A DNA stretch of 64,000 nt from Adineta ricciae. Its lineage: Eukaryota > Rotifera > Eurotatoria > Adinetida > Adinetidae. The notes beneath the pieces are model-generated. The model searched no databases. It was not told the DNA's origin and worked only from the letters and a program-made list of their open reading frames with translations. Location: NCBI GenBank assembly GCA_905250025.1, contig CAJNOJ010000019.1:62001-126000 (forward strand), given 5' to 3'. The position numbers were made by a program, and so were the translations under genes. Shown here one piece after another: positions 1 to 10,347 of this stretch (position 1 is the stretch's first letter; every line of letters starts with the position of its first letter).

Positions 1-526
1 TTGCAATGTCGGGAACCGTATGTCTCCTTGTTAGCATGCTTAGAATGAATGCTAATGAATTGAATAATCGAGATTGAACGATGCCGTCCTCGATGCACTA
101 GTAAAGCCAATTAGACTAAATGCATTCGAGTCCCGGGCAAGTCTTTCGACGCAAGTACATTGTGAAGAAAAAAAACAACAATCGGAGATTTTCCGCCTCC
201 GTAATGTTTCTCTATCTCTTCCCTCTGACGATCGATTTATTAATTGTAAGAAATTGTATTGCTTTTTAGTGTCGAACATGTTTTTGCTTTTGTTTTCATC
301 ATGGAAATCTCTTTGAGTTTATGCAAAATAACATCTCCTCCGCGTTTATTTTTCAGCACAGAGAAGAGATAGAAGATTGGATTCCAATGTCGACTAGAAA
401 ATCATTTCTTGTTCGATTCAGTGCATTCATTTATTAAAGAACAAGTCTCCTTCACGTTACAACAAAACTTCTTCTTTGTCTTTAGATCGCATTTCCTCTT
501 CATTTCAAAACTCAAATAATAACAGT
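1..526. other. Intergenic / upstream of neuropeptide gene
   Basis: No supported gene. Short open frames on both strands have no protein-like composition and no splice partners. The right end is probably promoter and 5' UTR of the neuropeptide precursor. Confidence 0.5.
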
Positions 527-873
527 ATGCAACCAATCAGTTTAATTCTGGTGTTGATCGTTGGTTATATTACTTTAATTACCATGACATGTGCCCTTTC
601 GGTAAGCTCCACAGCAGTCGCTGTCTTCTTCTCCTCAATTTATCCTCTTTGTTTTGTGTCAATTAGGAGGAAAAACATCAAATGGATGATATGCATGTCA
701 ATCAAGCTTTAAGAAACAAACGTTTCTACGATTTCGGTTCTCGATCAGTTCATGCCGATGATGAAGATTTACAAAATTTCAACGACGAATTCGAACGTCT
801 CCGACGATTTTATGATTTCGGTACACGAAAGCGTTTCTATGATTTCGGTTCGAAGAAACGTTCTGATGAATAA
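527..873 (+). CDS. Neuropeptide precursor with three FYDFGS/T peptides
   Basis: Two exons, 527-601 and 667-873, with a 65-nt phase-0 intron (GTAAGC...TTAG). The N-terminus from Met 527 is a classic signal peptide: a hydrophobic core rich in Leu, Ile and Val ending near TCALS. The mature part is acidic spacer plus three copies of FYDFG followed by Ser or Thr, coded at 724-741, 808-825 and 835-852. Each copy is preceded by a dibasic site (KR, RR, KR) and followed by basic residues (R, RKR, KKR). The copies use different synonymous codons, so the peptide itself looks conserved. No Gly sits directly before the basic residues, so the peptides are predicted not amidated. The YDFG core recalls allatostatin-A type peptides, but the Leu-amide ending is missing; I do not recognise the family. 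An AATAAA lies at 1036-1041. Confidence 0.85.
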
Positions 874-1378
874 ACTAAAATATTCGTGACGTTCTGTATT
901 TTTTTTCTCTCTCTCTCTCTCTGAATGACCACGCTACATCGAAAAGAAAATTCCTGAAGAACTTAGATGAAACTCTAGTGTACACTTTCATTACTGATCG
1001 AGCCATTGATTCCATATTAATTCGCTTCATCATTGAATAAATATCAAATAAACATTTCTAGAATTTGCATTTCGTCTGAAGAACAATTCACGAACGAAAA
1101 CTCAAGCTTGCATTCCGATTGACTAAACGATCACTTGTTTTTGTTCACAATATCTTTTGTGACTCGATAAATACTAATCACGAACGTCACCATAAATAAA
1201 ATTAGTCAGCAGTACGGTAAAAATCACCGAACAAATGTTTTTCTTCATGCATTCATTTTTCGACAATCATTCCTCGATCACCATAAACGCACCTTCACGC
1301 CTGAGTTATTAAACAAAATGAAAAGAAAAAGTAATGCATTTCGCAATCATCACTATTTCGATATATTTTTCAAAACAA

Positions 1379-1678
1379 ATGAGTCTTGAATCTCTGCTTA
1401 AACAGCTCAAACCCGACGAAATTGCTGAAATCAAAACAGCATTCAAGGCATTCGACAAAGATAACAATGGGTACATAACTTCGGATGAGATGCACGAATG
1501 TCTTCGTCGATCACACGTCTCGCATGACAACAACGAAATCCTCGAAGTTATGAAGAACATGGACAGTAATCGTGATGGAACAGTCTCATTTGATGAATAC
1601 ATGACATTCATGGCATATCTTTATACCGGGCAAACACCTCCAGCTTCAAATAACACAAAACAAAAAGGAAAGAAATAA
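1379..1678 (+). CDS. Small two-EF-hand calcium-binding protein
   Basis: A single exon encodes 99 residues. Two canonical EF-hand loops are visible: residues 26-37 (D-K-D-N-N-G-Y-I-T-S-D-E) and 62-73 (D-S-N-R-D-G-T-V-S-F-D-E), both with Asp/Asn at positions 1, 3 and 5, Gly at 6 and Glu at 12, so both should bind Ca2+. The preceding segment (KPDEIAEIKTAFKAFD) resembles the calmodulin/troponin-C N-lobe. The protein is half the length of calmodulin, with one EF pair and a short Lys-rich tail. I start at Met 1379 because the residues before it, back to an in-frame ATG at 1334, are hydrophobic and unlike the family. AATAAA at 1765-1770. The specific target is unknown. Confidence 0.8.
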   Translation: MSLESLLKQLKPDEIAEIKTAFKAFDKDNNGYITSDEMHECLRRSHVSHDNNEILEVMKNMDSNRDGTVSFDEYMTFMAYLYTGQTPPASNNTKQKGKK

Positions 1679-3635
1679 ACTGATCATCGTTGATCACTCG
1701 ATATTTTCCGCAAACATGAATTTCGAAATAGTGTGCTTTTTTGTATTAGTTGAAATCCTTACGAAATAAAGATATAACGAGAAAAGAATCACTACTCAGT
1801 CATGCGCTAGATTAATTGCGTTTAAAAAAGAATAACTACGACATTAAGGACTAATTCCTATGTGTCACGATCAAGGTAACTTTTATCAAAGTTAATGTTT
1901 CCAGTAACATTCTAAAATGATATTCGAGTAGAACTTATCGGTCGTATTTATAGGTCACGTACATTATTTCAAAGTTACTTGTTTTGATGCTGAAGTATAT
2001 TGAAAACATATACACCATCGAAATGTAGGAAAAGAAAAAGCTTCGTACTTCAAATGTATTGACGTTAAATATCGACTGTAGCGATTTAGTTTCAAACGAT
2101 TGCGTTTAACGTGATATGCATCAAAAAGAGCAAATAAAGAAAGATTCTAGTTCTCTTCCAAACGATGAATCAATATGGTTTTTTAACTACCCATCCCTTT
2201 CTATTCGGAACAAATATTTCGCTTACACAAACAACAAGACCTAATTTTCTTAATTTTCACATCGAACTATGCACCTATTACGTTCAAAAGTTGCCACTAC
2301 CCTCGACGTGTTCGCAGTACTGCTCAGTTCAATCAGATCGGCGTGTACATCCGAAAATTTTTAACATAAATGTACGAGAGGCTATTGATTCATTCTCGAA
2401 GTCGATAAACAAAACTCTCTTGACTGTTTATCAAAAGAAATACCATCGGATCGTCTCACTGTCTCCCACGCTTCTATTAACGAGTCGGATAACATGACGG
2501 AAATTAATGGCGAAGAAGTCAATGAATCACAAATGGCGAAAGTGTACATCATTGGATTTGCTGACATAAACAAAAATTATTGACAGATATCATTTGGGTA
2601 CGATTGACAGTATCTGACTTGTAGTCAAGATACTTTCATTTCTCTGTCATGTCCAACTGTGAACAGTGATAAATCACACACGATTGGTTGACTTCGTTAT
2701 CTCATTTTTATAAACATCGCTCGCATATTCACGCTAACAAATCGGAGAACCCTTTCATATCGAACTATATGTTAAAGAGTTGATTCGTGCGTTGGAAAAC
2801 AAGACGAATGATTGATCCGTTTTCGTAATACAATGAGCAGAGACGAATAAGAAGAAATCAATCGGAATGGAATTATCGTTCTTTTGGGAATGAAGAAACG
2901 ATAAGTTTTTTTTATATAGAACGATGATTTCTCGTCTCAAAGGACGAATATTCACTTCTCGATTTGCTTTTCTATAGCATTAATTTTATTTATATAAGGA
3001 AAAAACACACTAATCATTATCATCATCTACTGAGAATACCAAGTACATGATGCATATCTGGGAATAGGAAATAAATCGTTTCTTTCTGACATATATAGAC
3101 ACTAGGCATTATCTATCCTTCTCGATTTTATGTCTATGAATAAATATGTGCAAGAGAACAGAAAGAGATAACAGGAGACTCTTTTTTTTATTTGATGATT
3201 GATTCTTATTAAGAAGAATTGTCTTCTGATTGGAAATTTTAGTTTTAGCGTAATTCACACTAACGAGAATGTTCTTGATGCGTGATGGGATTGGAAGAGG
3301 AAAGCTTAGAATTTCTCTTTAGGTGAATATATCTTACGTTCGAATACATCGAGATCTTCTTTTTGACAAGTTCATATTTTATCATCATTAGAGACATGTC
3401 TACACATAGTGATGAAAACAAATGACTTTATTTATCATCAAACCAACTACTTATTTTTCCCATTTAGATCTTTGGTATCTCTAATGCGAAGGCAAAGGTT
3501 TTTGACTATTCTATTCATAGTCACGAAATATATTCAATGTTGAAAATCGTCATTCTCGCGTAAATATCTTTCTGAGAGAAATAAGCTAATACTATTTCAT
3601 TCATTTAGATATGTAAAACAAAATATCTGATTATC
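1679..3635. other. Intergenic, about 2 kb
   Basis: 3' UTR of the EF-hand gene followed by AT-rich sequence with no supported gene. An open frame at 2165-2497 (+) has irregular composition, no domain and no splice context. A pyrimidine-rich stretch with TTTAG at 3604-3608 just before the GPCR could be a 5' UTR acceptor. Confidence 0.5.
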
Positions 3636-4991
3636 ATGAGTGGAAATCCATGTGTATCGGATCACAACGAAACACTTCGTTCTGATATTTTGCACGATAT
3701 TGAAGTATATGGTTATCGTTATGTGATTCTCATCATATGTATATTCGGTATTGTATGTAATATTCTGAATTTATGTGTTTTACTTCAACGTCGTCTGAAA
3801 GAATCTCCGTATACGTACTTAACTGGATTAGCTGTTGCTGATATGCTGACATTGATTTCGATATCGCCATTCTCGGTTGTTCGCGGCGACTACATTCGTC
3901 ACGACACGATCTTTTTTGCTCTAACACGTTTTGAAGCACAGTTTTACATGCCATTAGCGAACTACTTTGGCCAAGTGAGCATCATGATTACGTTAGCATT
4001 GACTATCGAACGTTATCTATTTACAACTTATCCATTACGTACGCGAAGTTTTTGTAAGCCACGCTATGCGCGTATTACTATCACAATTATCCTACTAATT
4101 TGCGCTTGTCTTAGTTTTCCTCGTTTTCTATTTGAAACAGTCAAATACGTCATTGGTCCTATCGGCTCATTGAATTCCTTAACATGTACAACACATCCGT
4201 TCATAATCAAATATTCTTCAACAAACACAAGTTACATTGGTCAATGTTTCTGCGTTGTTGGTTATCCGCGAAAAACATTTTTACCATATCAAAACGCGTA
4301 TTATATCAGTATGTTCATTCTCAATCAAATACTTCCGGCAATGATATTACTCTTTCTAAATTTCAAACTGATACAACGTGTACAACATTCGAATCGTTAC
4401 ACTTTGAATGAACTTGTTGCACGACAACATAATTCAATCACGTCAGCCACACCAACCATGCATTCAAATAAACAAAAACGTTTACGCGACGAACATCGTT
4501 TAACTAAAACACTCGTTGCTGTCGTCGTAGTTTTTCTCATCTGCAATACGTTTACCATCGTGTCATATCCGAATTTAGTACGAGCGGTAACTGAAAAACA
4601 CTATCCAAAGTATCTCTATGTCGGATTTCGTATTCAAAAGCTAATCACCAATATTATGTTATTATTGAACTACTCGATTAATTTCTTTTTCTACTGCGCA
4701 TTCAACCAGAAATTTCTCGATACGCTTAAGATGACATTTCGTCATCGATTATGTTTATTCTTTCAAGAAAGTTTTGACATGTCGCATGATAGTATTATTA
4801 CACGACGAGCGCTATGTAATAGTACAATATCATCATCGGCAGCTTCGTCTTATTATGTTCATTCGAAGATTCAACGTTCGACGAGACAATTTTCAAGTTC
4901 TGATCAAGAATCTCAACGTGTCAAACAACATCAGCCAGAAATAATTGATATGAAAGCCTTAAACGAAAAAGATGCAAGTCTTGAAAACTAA
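3636..4991 (+). CDS. Rhodopsin-class GPCR, FMRFamide-receptor-like
   Basis: An intronless gene of 451 residues with seven hydrophobic segments (roughly 27-51, 60-82, 103-127, 146-166, 222-244, 291-313, 330-353). N-glycosylation sequon N11-E-T. TM2 carries the class A signature LAVADML with Asp69. TM3 ends in Glu-Arg-Tyr (125-127), the DRY equivalent. TM7 has NYSINFFFY in place of NPxxY. The layout, with a short TM1-TM2 loop and basic residues before TM6, is that of protostome FMRFamide/peptide receptors. The cytoplasmic tail from about 370 is long and Ser-rich, suited to kinase and arrestin control. It lies 2.8 kb downstream of the neuropeptide precursor on the same strand, but pairing is speculation. 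AATAAA at 5035-5040. Confidence 0.85.
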   Translation: MSGNPCVSDHNETLRSDILHDIEVYGYRYVILIICIFGIVCNILNLCVLLQRRLKESPYTYLTGLAVADMLTLISISPFSVVRGDYIRHDTIFFALTRFEAQFYMPLANYFGQVSIMITLALTIERYLFTTYPLRTRSFCKPRYARITITIILLICACLSFPRFLFETVKYVIGPIGSLNSLTCTTHPFIIKYSSTNTSYIGQCFCVVGYPRKTFLPYQNAYYISMFILNQILPAMILLFLNFKLIQRVQHSNRYTLNELVARQHNSITSATPTMHSNKQKRLRDEHRLTKTLVAVVVVFLICNTFTIVSYPNLVRAVTEKHYPKYLYVGFRIQKLITNIMLLLNYSINFFFYCAFNQKFLDTLKMTFRHRLCLFFQESFDMSHDSIITRRALCNSTISSSAASSYYVHSKIQRSTRQFSSSDQESQRVKQHQPEIIDMKALNEKDASLEN

Positions 4992-5040
4992 ATGTACAAA
5001 GATCTTGTAATCGATTTATTCAATTTGAAACGAAAATAAA

Positions 5041-5415
5041 TATATCGAAATCGGACACTCCTGTTTCTGACAACGGAAATACTGATAATTAACTTTCAAT
5101 TTGTACATCGATTGTTTTGACAATACAGAAATCGATTTTGTTGTGACGTTATTGACAAAGAGAATTAGAGAAAAAAAACAGAAGCCTGTTGAAGAGATTT
5201 GATTGACAGAAGGGAGACAGAAAGAAAGAAAAAAGAAAATGACGGTAGTTATGTTTTAACCGGAGAAAAGTCATAGCAACCAGTGAAATAAAAAGAATAA
5301 TAGGTGAGCACGTAGATAAATTTTTCTTTCGTTCGTCGTTCCATTTAAGAATTGGACTGATTACAAAGAGAAAACAGTTGCACAACTAAACGAAGAGAAA
5401 ACGACATTTTGAATC
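5041..5415. other. Intergenic spacer
   Basis: No gene seen. It runs from the polyadenylation signal of the GPCR to the ATG of the repeat protein and includes a purine-rich stretch (about 5160-5240), probably promoter or 5' UTR. Confidence 0.45.
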
Positions 5416-6918
5416 ATGCATCCTAATCAACAGCCGCCTTTGTATACAACTCGACACTATATTCATAATCCGCAATCAAACCCTTCTTCGCGTCCACCTG
5501 CTCCACCTTACCCATATTATACAAATAATCAACCTCCAACGTCAGTCACTTATATAAACGACAGACCGAACTATGGGCAGCCGATGCGACCGCAACAGCC
5601 ACAATCCTATGCTTCACCGAACACCACCAACTATCCACCAGCACAACCAAGACCGCCGCCACCACCAACACAAAACAATTTTAATCGAAGTAGTTATGGT
5701 GGCCCAGCTGGAGGAGTCGGTGGGGGTGGTATAGAGAAAACAAATATTATGTCAAATGAAAGTCCGTTTCATGATCCAGCACGCGGATACGAACAGTACA
5801 ATGCACAACGAACTGTTACGTCGATCACATCGCCTCCAAAGGGTGGTGGCAACATAGAAAAGACAAATATGATGTCAAACGAAAGCCCATTTCATGATCC
5901 AGCACGTGGATACGAACAATACAATGCACAGCGAACTGCTACATCGATCACATCGCCTCCAAAGGGTGGTGGCAACATAGAAAAGACAAATATGATGTCA
6001 AATGAAAGTCCATTTCATGATCCGGCTCGTCGACACGAACAATATAATGCACCACGTACCGTAACATCGATAACGACACCACCGAAAGGTGATGGTGGAT
6101 TGAACAAAACATTGAATCTTTCGGAAGAAAGCCCCTTTCACGCTGTTTATGCTGGTTACCATTATCCATCACAAATTGACCCAACGAAACGAATTACGAA
6201 TCAAAATTCAGGTGCACGTTCGACGGATAATAAATCCTTAAACTTATCTGATGAAAATCCATTTCATTCAATTTATGGTGGTTATCACTATCCTTCCCAA
6301 ATCGATCCAGCGAAACGAATTACTGAAATACCAAAAGCTGGCGGGCCTTTGTCAGCAACAAATGACATGTCTCGTGAGAATCCCTTCAATTCTTATCGAC
6401 CTCCATCTCCGAGAAACTATCCACCAGGTCCCGCACCAAATTCGTATCCATCCAATAATGATAATTGGGACAGAAATAATAATATGGGTCAACCTGCAAA
6501 TCGTTACAGTCAAGGACAGAATCAACCACCACCACCACCACAGCAACCTAACTATTATAATCAACCGCAACCATCATCTATGCGTCCGCCGAGTCCTCCA
6601 GTGCACCAACCGCCGGTTCGTCCCCAACCTCAAAAAGCAAATCCATCTGCTCCGTTAGATAAAACATCTTTGAATATGAGTCCAGATAATCCATTTGCAT
6701 CATCCTATGGACAATATCATTATCCGTCACCAGAAGAAATCAAAGCTCAGAAAAGAGCGGCTGAACACATGAATCGCTATGGTGATCAACAACCGGTTAA
6801 TAGTACTCGACCAGGACCACCAGCAAATCAAATGACTGAGTATCCCGAAACAGAAAAAAAAGATGTCATGGTCGGAAAAGGAAATACAAAATTTTCTCGC
6901 TTCGACGTGAACATGTAA
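5416..6918 (+). CDS. Proline-rich repeat protein with NPF/SPF motifs
   Basis: A single exon encoding 500 residues, predicted soluble and disordered, with no signal peptide or TM. Residues 1-100 are Pro/Gln/Tyr-rich with poly-Pro. Three near-identical 41-residue repeats begin at IEKTN (residues 106, 147, 188; about 5731-6099 in DNA). Diverged units follow: two contain GYHYPSQIDP then KRIT (247-261, 289-303), and a last unit lies at about 417-450. Each unit has the core Ser-x-x-(E/D)-(S/N)-Pro-Phe; three are true Asn-Pro-Phe (281-283, 322-324, 425-427), the ligand of EH domains in endocytic adaptors. A poly-Pro run precedes the last unit. I do not recognise a named family. AATAAA at 6933-6938. 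Gene reality is high because of repeat conservation; function is unknown. Confidence 0.8.
   Translation: MHPNQQPPLYTTRHYIHNPQSNPSSRPPAPPYPYYTNNQPPTSVTYINDRPNYGQPMRPQQPQSYASPNTTNYPPAQPRPPPPPTQNNFNRSSYGGPAGGVGGGGIEKTNIMSNESPFHDPARGYEQYNAQRTVTSITSPPKGGGNIEKTNMMSNESPFHDPARGYEQYNAQRTATSITSPPKGGGNIEKTNMMSNESPFHDPARRHEQYNAPRTVTSITTPPKGDGGLNKTLNLSEESPFHAVYAGYHYPSQIDPTKRITNQNSGARSTDNKSLNLSDENPFHSIYGGYHYPSQIDPAKRITEIPKAGGPLSATNDMSRENPFNSYRPPSPRNYPPGPAPNSYPSNNDNWDRNNNMGQPANRYSQGQNQPPPPPQQPNYYNQPQPSSMRPPSPPVHQPPVRPQPQKANPSAPLDKTSLNMSPDNPFASSYGQYHYPSPEEIKAQKRAAEHMNRYGDQQPVNSTRPGPPANQMTEYPETEKKDVMVGKGNTKFSRFDVNM
5731..6099 (+). repeat. Three tandem 123-bp coding repeats
   Basis: Units start at about 5731, 5854 and 5977. 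They are highly similar in DNA, suggesting recent duplication or conversion, while flanking units in the same gene are diverged. Confidence 0.8.
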
Positions 6919-7076
6919 AACCGAAGACTGTTAATAAATCTTAAATAAATATAATTATTCTACTGAGAATGTGCGTTGGTGAAAAGACAGACATTAGCTT
7001 TCGATATCTTCTGTAATAAAGATCACATTTTTTTATTTATGTAAAAATAATAATTGTAAAGAAATAGTACACATAG

Positions 7077-8375
7077 TTAATCATACATAGCCATACATTC
7101 TTCTGAACATTGTCGTTTCAAGTAGCCTTGATGAGAATATCCTTGCCAAACAAGATCATTGCCGACGTTTTCATCGTTTAGTTTGTTTTGCATATTTTCT
7201 GCCAAACGAATTTGTAATCCGATCATTCCACGTTCGTTATCGTATTTCTCGGCTTCTCGAAGCATCTGCAATTGAGCGCTGACAATTTCAGCTGCTTCCT
7301 TTCGTTTACCATTCTTCGCTAATTCAGCGATCTCAATGTCCATATCAGCAGCCCGCTGAGTTGCATACATCGTTTGCACATGAGGATCAACATTCGCAAC
7401 GAGTGATTCATCTTCCACGAACTTCAATGATAAAGTATTTTTGATACTCACAGGTTCACCATTTAGGTCATCTGGTCGCAGATATCGAAGTTCGTAAGCA
7501 AGTGATTCAACTTCTTGCCCATTGCCAGTGTTATCAGCAGCAGTGGTGAATTCACAAAGAACTGATCGAAGATTATTCGAATGCAAATCACCAAGACTTG
7601 CACCGGCGACAATATCATTATGACCCCAGATCTTTGTCACTACTGATCCATTCTTGCCACGAACAATTAGACGGGTTTGTGAACCGCAAACGCCAAATAC
7701 ACTGACGAGAGCTTTTGTCACGAGTGGTTCGATAACTTGCGCTGATTCAAGAAAAAAGAATCGTGATCCACCAGCATCAGCAATACCTTTCATAATTTCA
7801 GCATCGAAATCAGCGCCGATGCCAAATGAATCTGTGATGATACCGTTGTTGTTATACTTAGCAACAAGACTTGTCAACTCGGCTCGTGTTCTCAATCCAA
7901 CGTTGGCTTGGCCATCAGAAAAGAGAAACATGCGGCGCGAAAATCCATTGTACACATACTTTTCGAGAAGGCTCGCGCCAGCTTCAAGCCCACCTGACAT
8001 ATTTGTTGATCCAGCAGTCTGAATATTGTTGACAAGTGCATATAGATATTCGCGAGTAGATGCACGAGCATTTTCGAAGACGATCGACACATCGCTGTCA
8101 TATGCAACAAGATGAACAATGTCATCGTCGTGTAAAAGATTCAGCACTGAAATAACAGCTTTCTTTGCAAAAGTTAACTTGTCATTTGATTCCATCGATC
8201 CACTTCGATCGAGAATGAGTACAAGATTGAGCGGTGTTCGTTGATCTGATTCGCCCTTACTTTTCGTTTCGATGTCGAAACGAACCTTTTTTGTGTTGAG
8301 AACACCAATAAGAGCGTACGAATTATCTGGTATGCATCGAATTTGTACAATGGGTGTTTGCGTATCAGTAGCCAT
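7077..8375 (-). CDS. VWA-domain protein with intact MIDAS
   Basis: An intronless gene of 432 residues. The VWA domain spans about residues 45-225. The metal-ion-dependent adhesion site is complete: D56-R-S58-G-S60, Thr124 in GSTNMSGG, and Asp154 in LFSDGQANVG. A C-terminal helical region of about 200 residues contains Ala/Glu-rich segments near 345-405. There is no signal peptide, so it is probably cytosolic. Stand-alone VWA proteins of this layout are common in bacteria, and absence of introns in an intron-rich neighbourhood fits acquisition or retrocopying; neither is proven. It converges on the NPF-repeat gene, with polyadenylation signals facing each other (minus-strand AATAAA at 7032-7037). 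Confidence 0.85.
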   Translation of the reverse strand: MATDTQTPIVQIRCIPDNSYALIGVLNTKKVRFDIETKSKGESDQRTPLNLVLILDRSGSMESNDKLTFAKKAVISVLNLLHDDDIVHLVAYDSDVSIVFENARASTREYLYALVNNIQTAGSTNMSGGLEAGASLLEKYVYNGFSRRMFLFSDGQANVGLRTRAELTSLVAKYNNNGIITDSFGIGADFDAEIMKGIADAGGSRFFFLESAQVIEPLVTKALVSVFGVCGSQTRLIVRGKNGSVVTKIWGHNDIVAGASLGDLHSNNLRSVLCEFTTAADNTGNGQEVESLAYELRYLRPDDLNGEPVSIKNTLSLKFVEDESLVANVDPHVQTMYATQRAADMDIEIAELAKNGKRKEAAEIVSAQLQMLREAEKYDNERGMIGLQIRLAENMQNKLNDENVGNDLVWQGYSHQGYLKRQCSEECMAMYD

Positions 8376-8946
8376 TCGTTATGATTATGTGTAGAAAAAG
8401 CTGAAGATTGATGTCAGACGACGAGAGTAGCAATAGAATAAGTGAGACAAAAACGCTTCGCCTATTTATACTATGGCTAAAGCAAATTATGGTGGTGTAA
8501 TCACAACGATATGAATCATGGTATTTCACAAACATGACAGATATGTGAGTCACCTGTAGAATTATCAATAGCTTGCCACCAGCCTGGGCTTATAGAGTGC
8601 ACCTAGATGATTAGCAATTGATAAGAAATCTACTATTGGATATTTTTGTATCGAATAGTATACGTATTCAAATGATCCCGGTACTCATCGCGATTAGGAA
8701 AAAAACCTATCATACAGACACCGCGATTATCTTGTAGATTTGCTGATATACTTCGAACATTCTGTGTATACTTCTTGCGAAAGAATCGTTCTTTTCAAAA
8801 GTCTAATCGAACATTTATCTACCTATAACTGACGACAGTAACGCTGATAATACGAGATGTTCATATTTCAAATAGATCAGACAATAGCAATTCGATGAGC
8901 CACGCTTTTAAAATATTTATTTTTAAAAAGAAATACAAAGCTGTTG
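8376..8946. other. Intergenic spacer
   Basis: Contains the upstream region of the VWA gene and the 3' flank of the CorA gene. No coding signal seen. Confidence 0.5.
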
Positions 8947-10347
8947 TTAAAACCAATGTTTATGTTTAAAACATCCCAACATGAGAATGGCCAAAGTAGC
9001 CATAACACTTAATACAATGTAATAACCGTATTCGTACTTTAACTCGGGCATATTTTCAAAGTTCTAAAAAGATACGAAATGACGCTTAACTTCAACAAAA
9101 GATATCGCTTACCATGCCGTATATTCCACTTATAAATGTCAACGGTATAAAAATAGTTGATATGATTGTTAATGTTTTCACCACTTCATTCATCGCATTA
9201 GAATTTAACATCATATAGAAATCAATAAATGACGCTAACATTTCTCTATACGTATCAATCGAATCATTAACTTGAACAACATGATCAAATAAATCTTTCA
9301 AGTAGATGTTTGTGCTCTCCTGCATAATCATAGTTTCTTCTTCTTTCTGTAGTTTAATAATAATTTCTTTTAATGGCGATATGATCGAGCGTAGATAGAG
9401 CATGTCACGTTTCATATCATAGATTGATTCTAATGTGTCGCGTTTTAATGTTTTCATCAATTGATTATCAATCGCTTCGACTTTTGAACCCATCGTATCC
9501 AGTACATCCATATAATGATCGACAACGACGTCAACGAGAGAATAGAACAAATAATCAACCTTAGATTTTCTTATGCGTCCTTTGCCTTGTCGAATGCGAT
9601 CTGTAATGAGAAACACAGATGTGAACAAAGATGCAGTTCGGACGAGATTCGTCGTTACTTTTAATTGAATCGAATAAATCTTTGGGTGTTTCTTGAAACG
9701 TTATAAGAATATTCTCTTTCAAATAAAAAGTCATTTGCTCAATAATTGTATGTCCCGTGTTCGCTACATCACGAAAGATTAATTTGCATACAAGAAATAA
9801 CGAATCATCAAGTACATCGAGTTTCGTTCGTTGTTCTGTTGTCTTTATATCTGTTTGCACTAGTGAATGAATGTCGTATCGATCAGCTAACTGAGATATG
9901 ACATCTGAATAATGTACACCATCGACATCAATCCCTGAAGGTAAGCAGAGATAACGACTAATCAGATTAAAGCTTTTCTATCATACGTACACGTCATTTG
10001 TGTACTAGGCGCTGTTGAACTAACAGGAATATCATCTACCTTTTTATATTTTCCTTCCGTGAAAGTATCCCCATCATAGGTAAAAACATTTAATTGTACT
10101 GGGGAACTAAACAATATAAGAATGATTCATACAATTGAGTGTATAACAATGAAATTTACGATGGATCGGTAATATGAACCAATGTACCCGATGAATGTAC
10201 AGGCGCTCCTATTATCGTTGATCTTCTGCTACCAGGTTGATTTTTCCCAATAGCTGTACGATTCTCTGCTCCGATGCCTGGTTTTGTACGTCTAAATGGC
10301 ATAAATTTCGTTCGACTGCCTGAAAAAACCTTTGCCATTGTTTGCAA
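8947..10347 (-). CDS. CorA-family Mg2+ transporter
   Basis: Five exons on the minus strand: 10160-10347, 9991-10106, 9659-9934, 9113-9600 and 8947-9063 (1185 nt, 394 residues), with introns of 49-58 nt. Met 10347 or the nearby Met 10338 could start it. The cytoplasmic domain (TWIDVDGVHYSDV, then LITFQETPKDLFD, then GKGRIRKSKVDYL) is typical of CorA, followed by a long helical stalk. The first TM ends in the signature Gly-Met-Asn (355-357) and continues NFENMPEL, the selectivity-loop sequence of the family. The second TM precedes a Lys/His-rich C-terminus, as in bacterial CorA. The intron between exons 4 and 5 falls exactly between Met and Asn of GMN. It should act as a pentameric Mg2+ channel in a membrane. 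Confidence 0.93.

Noticed and set aside
2165..2497. 110-codon open frame in the spacer upstream of the first GPCR
   Set aside because: No domain, no initiating context, no splice partner and composition like random AT-rich sequence.
7654..8022. 122-codon plus-strand open frame
   Set aside because: Antisense shadow of the VWA gene, whose MIDAS motifs are clear on the minus strand.
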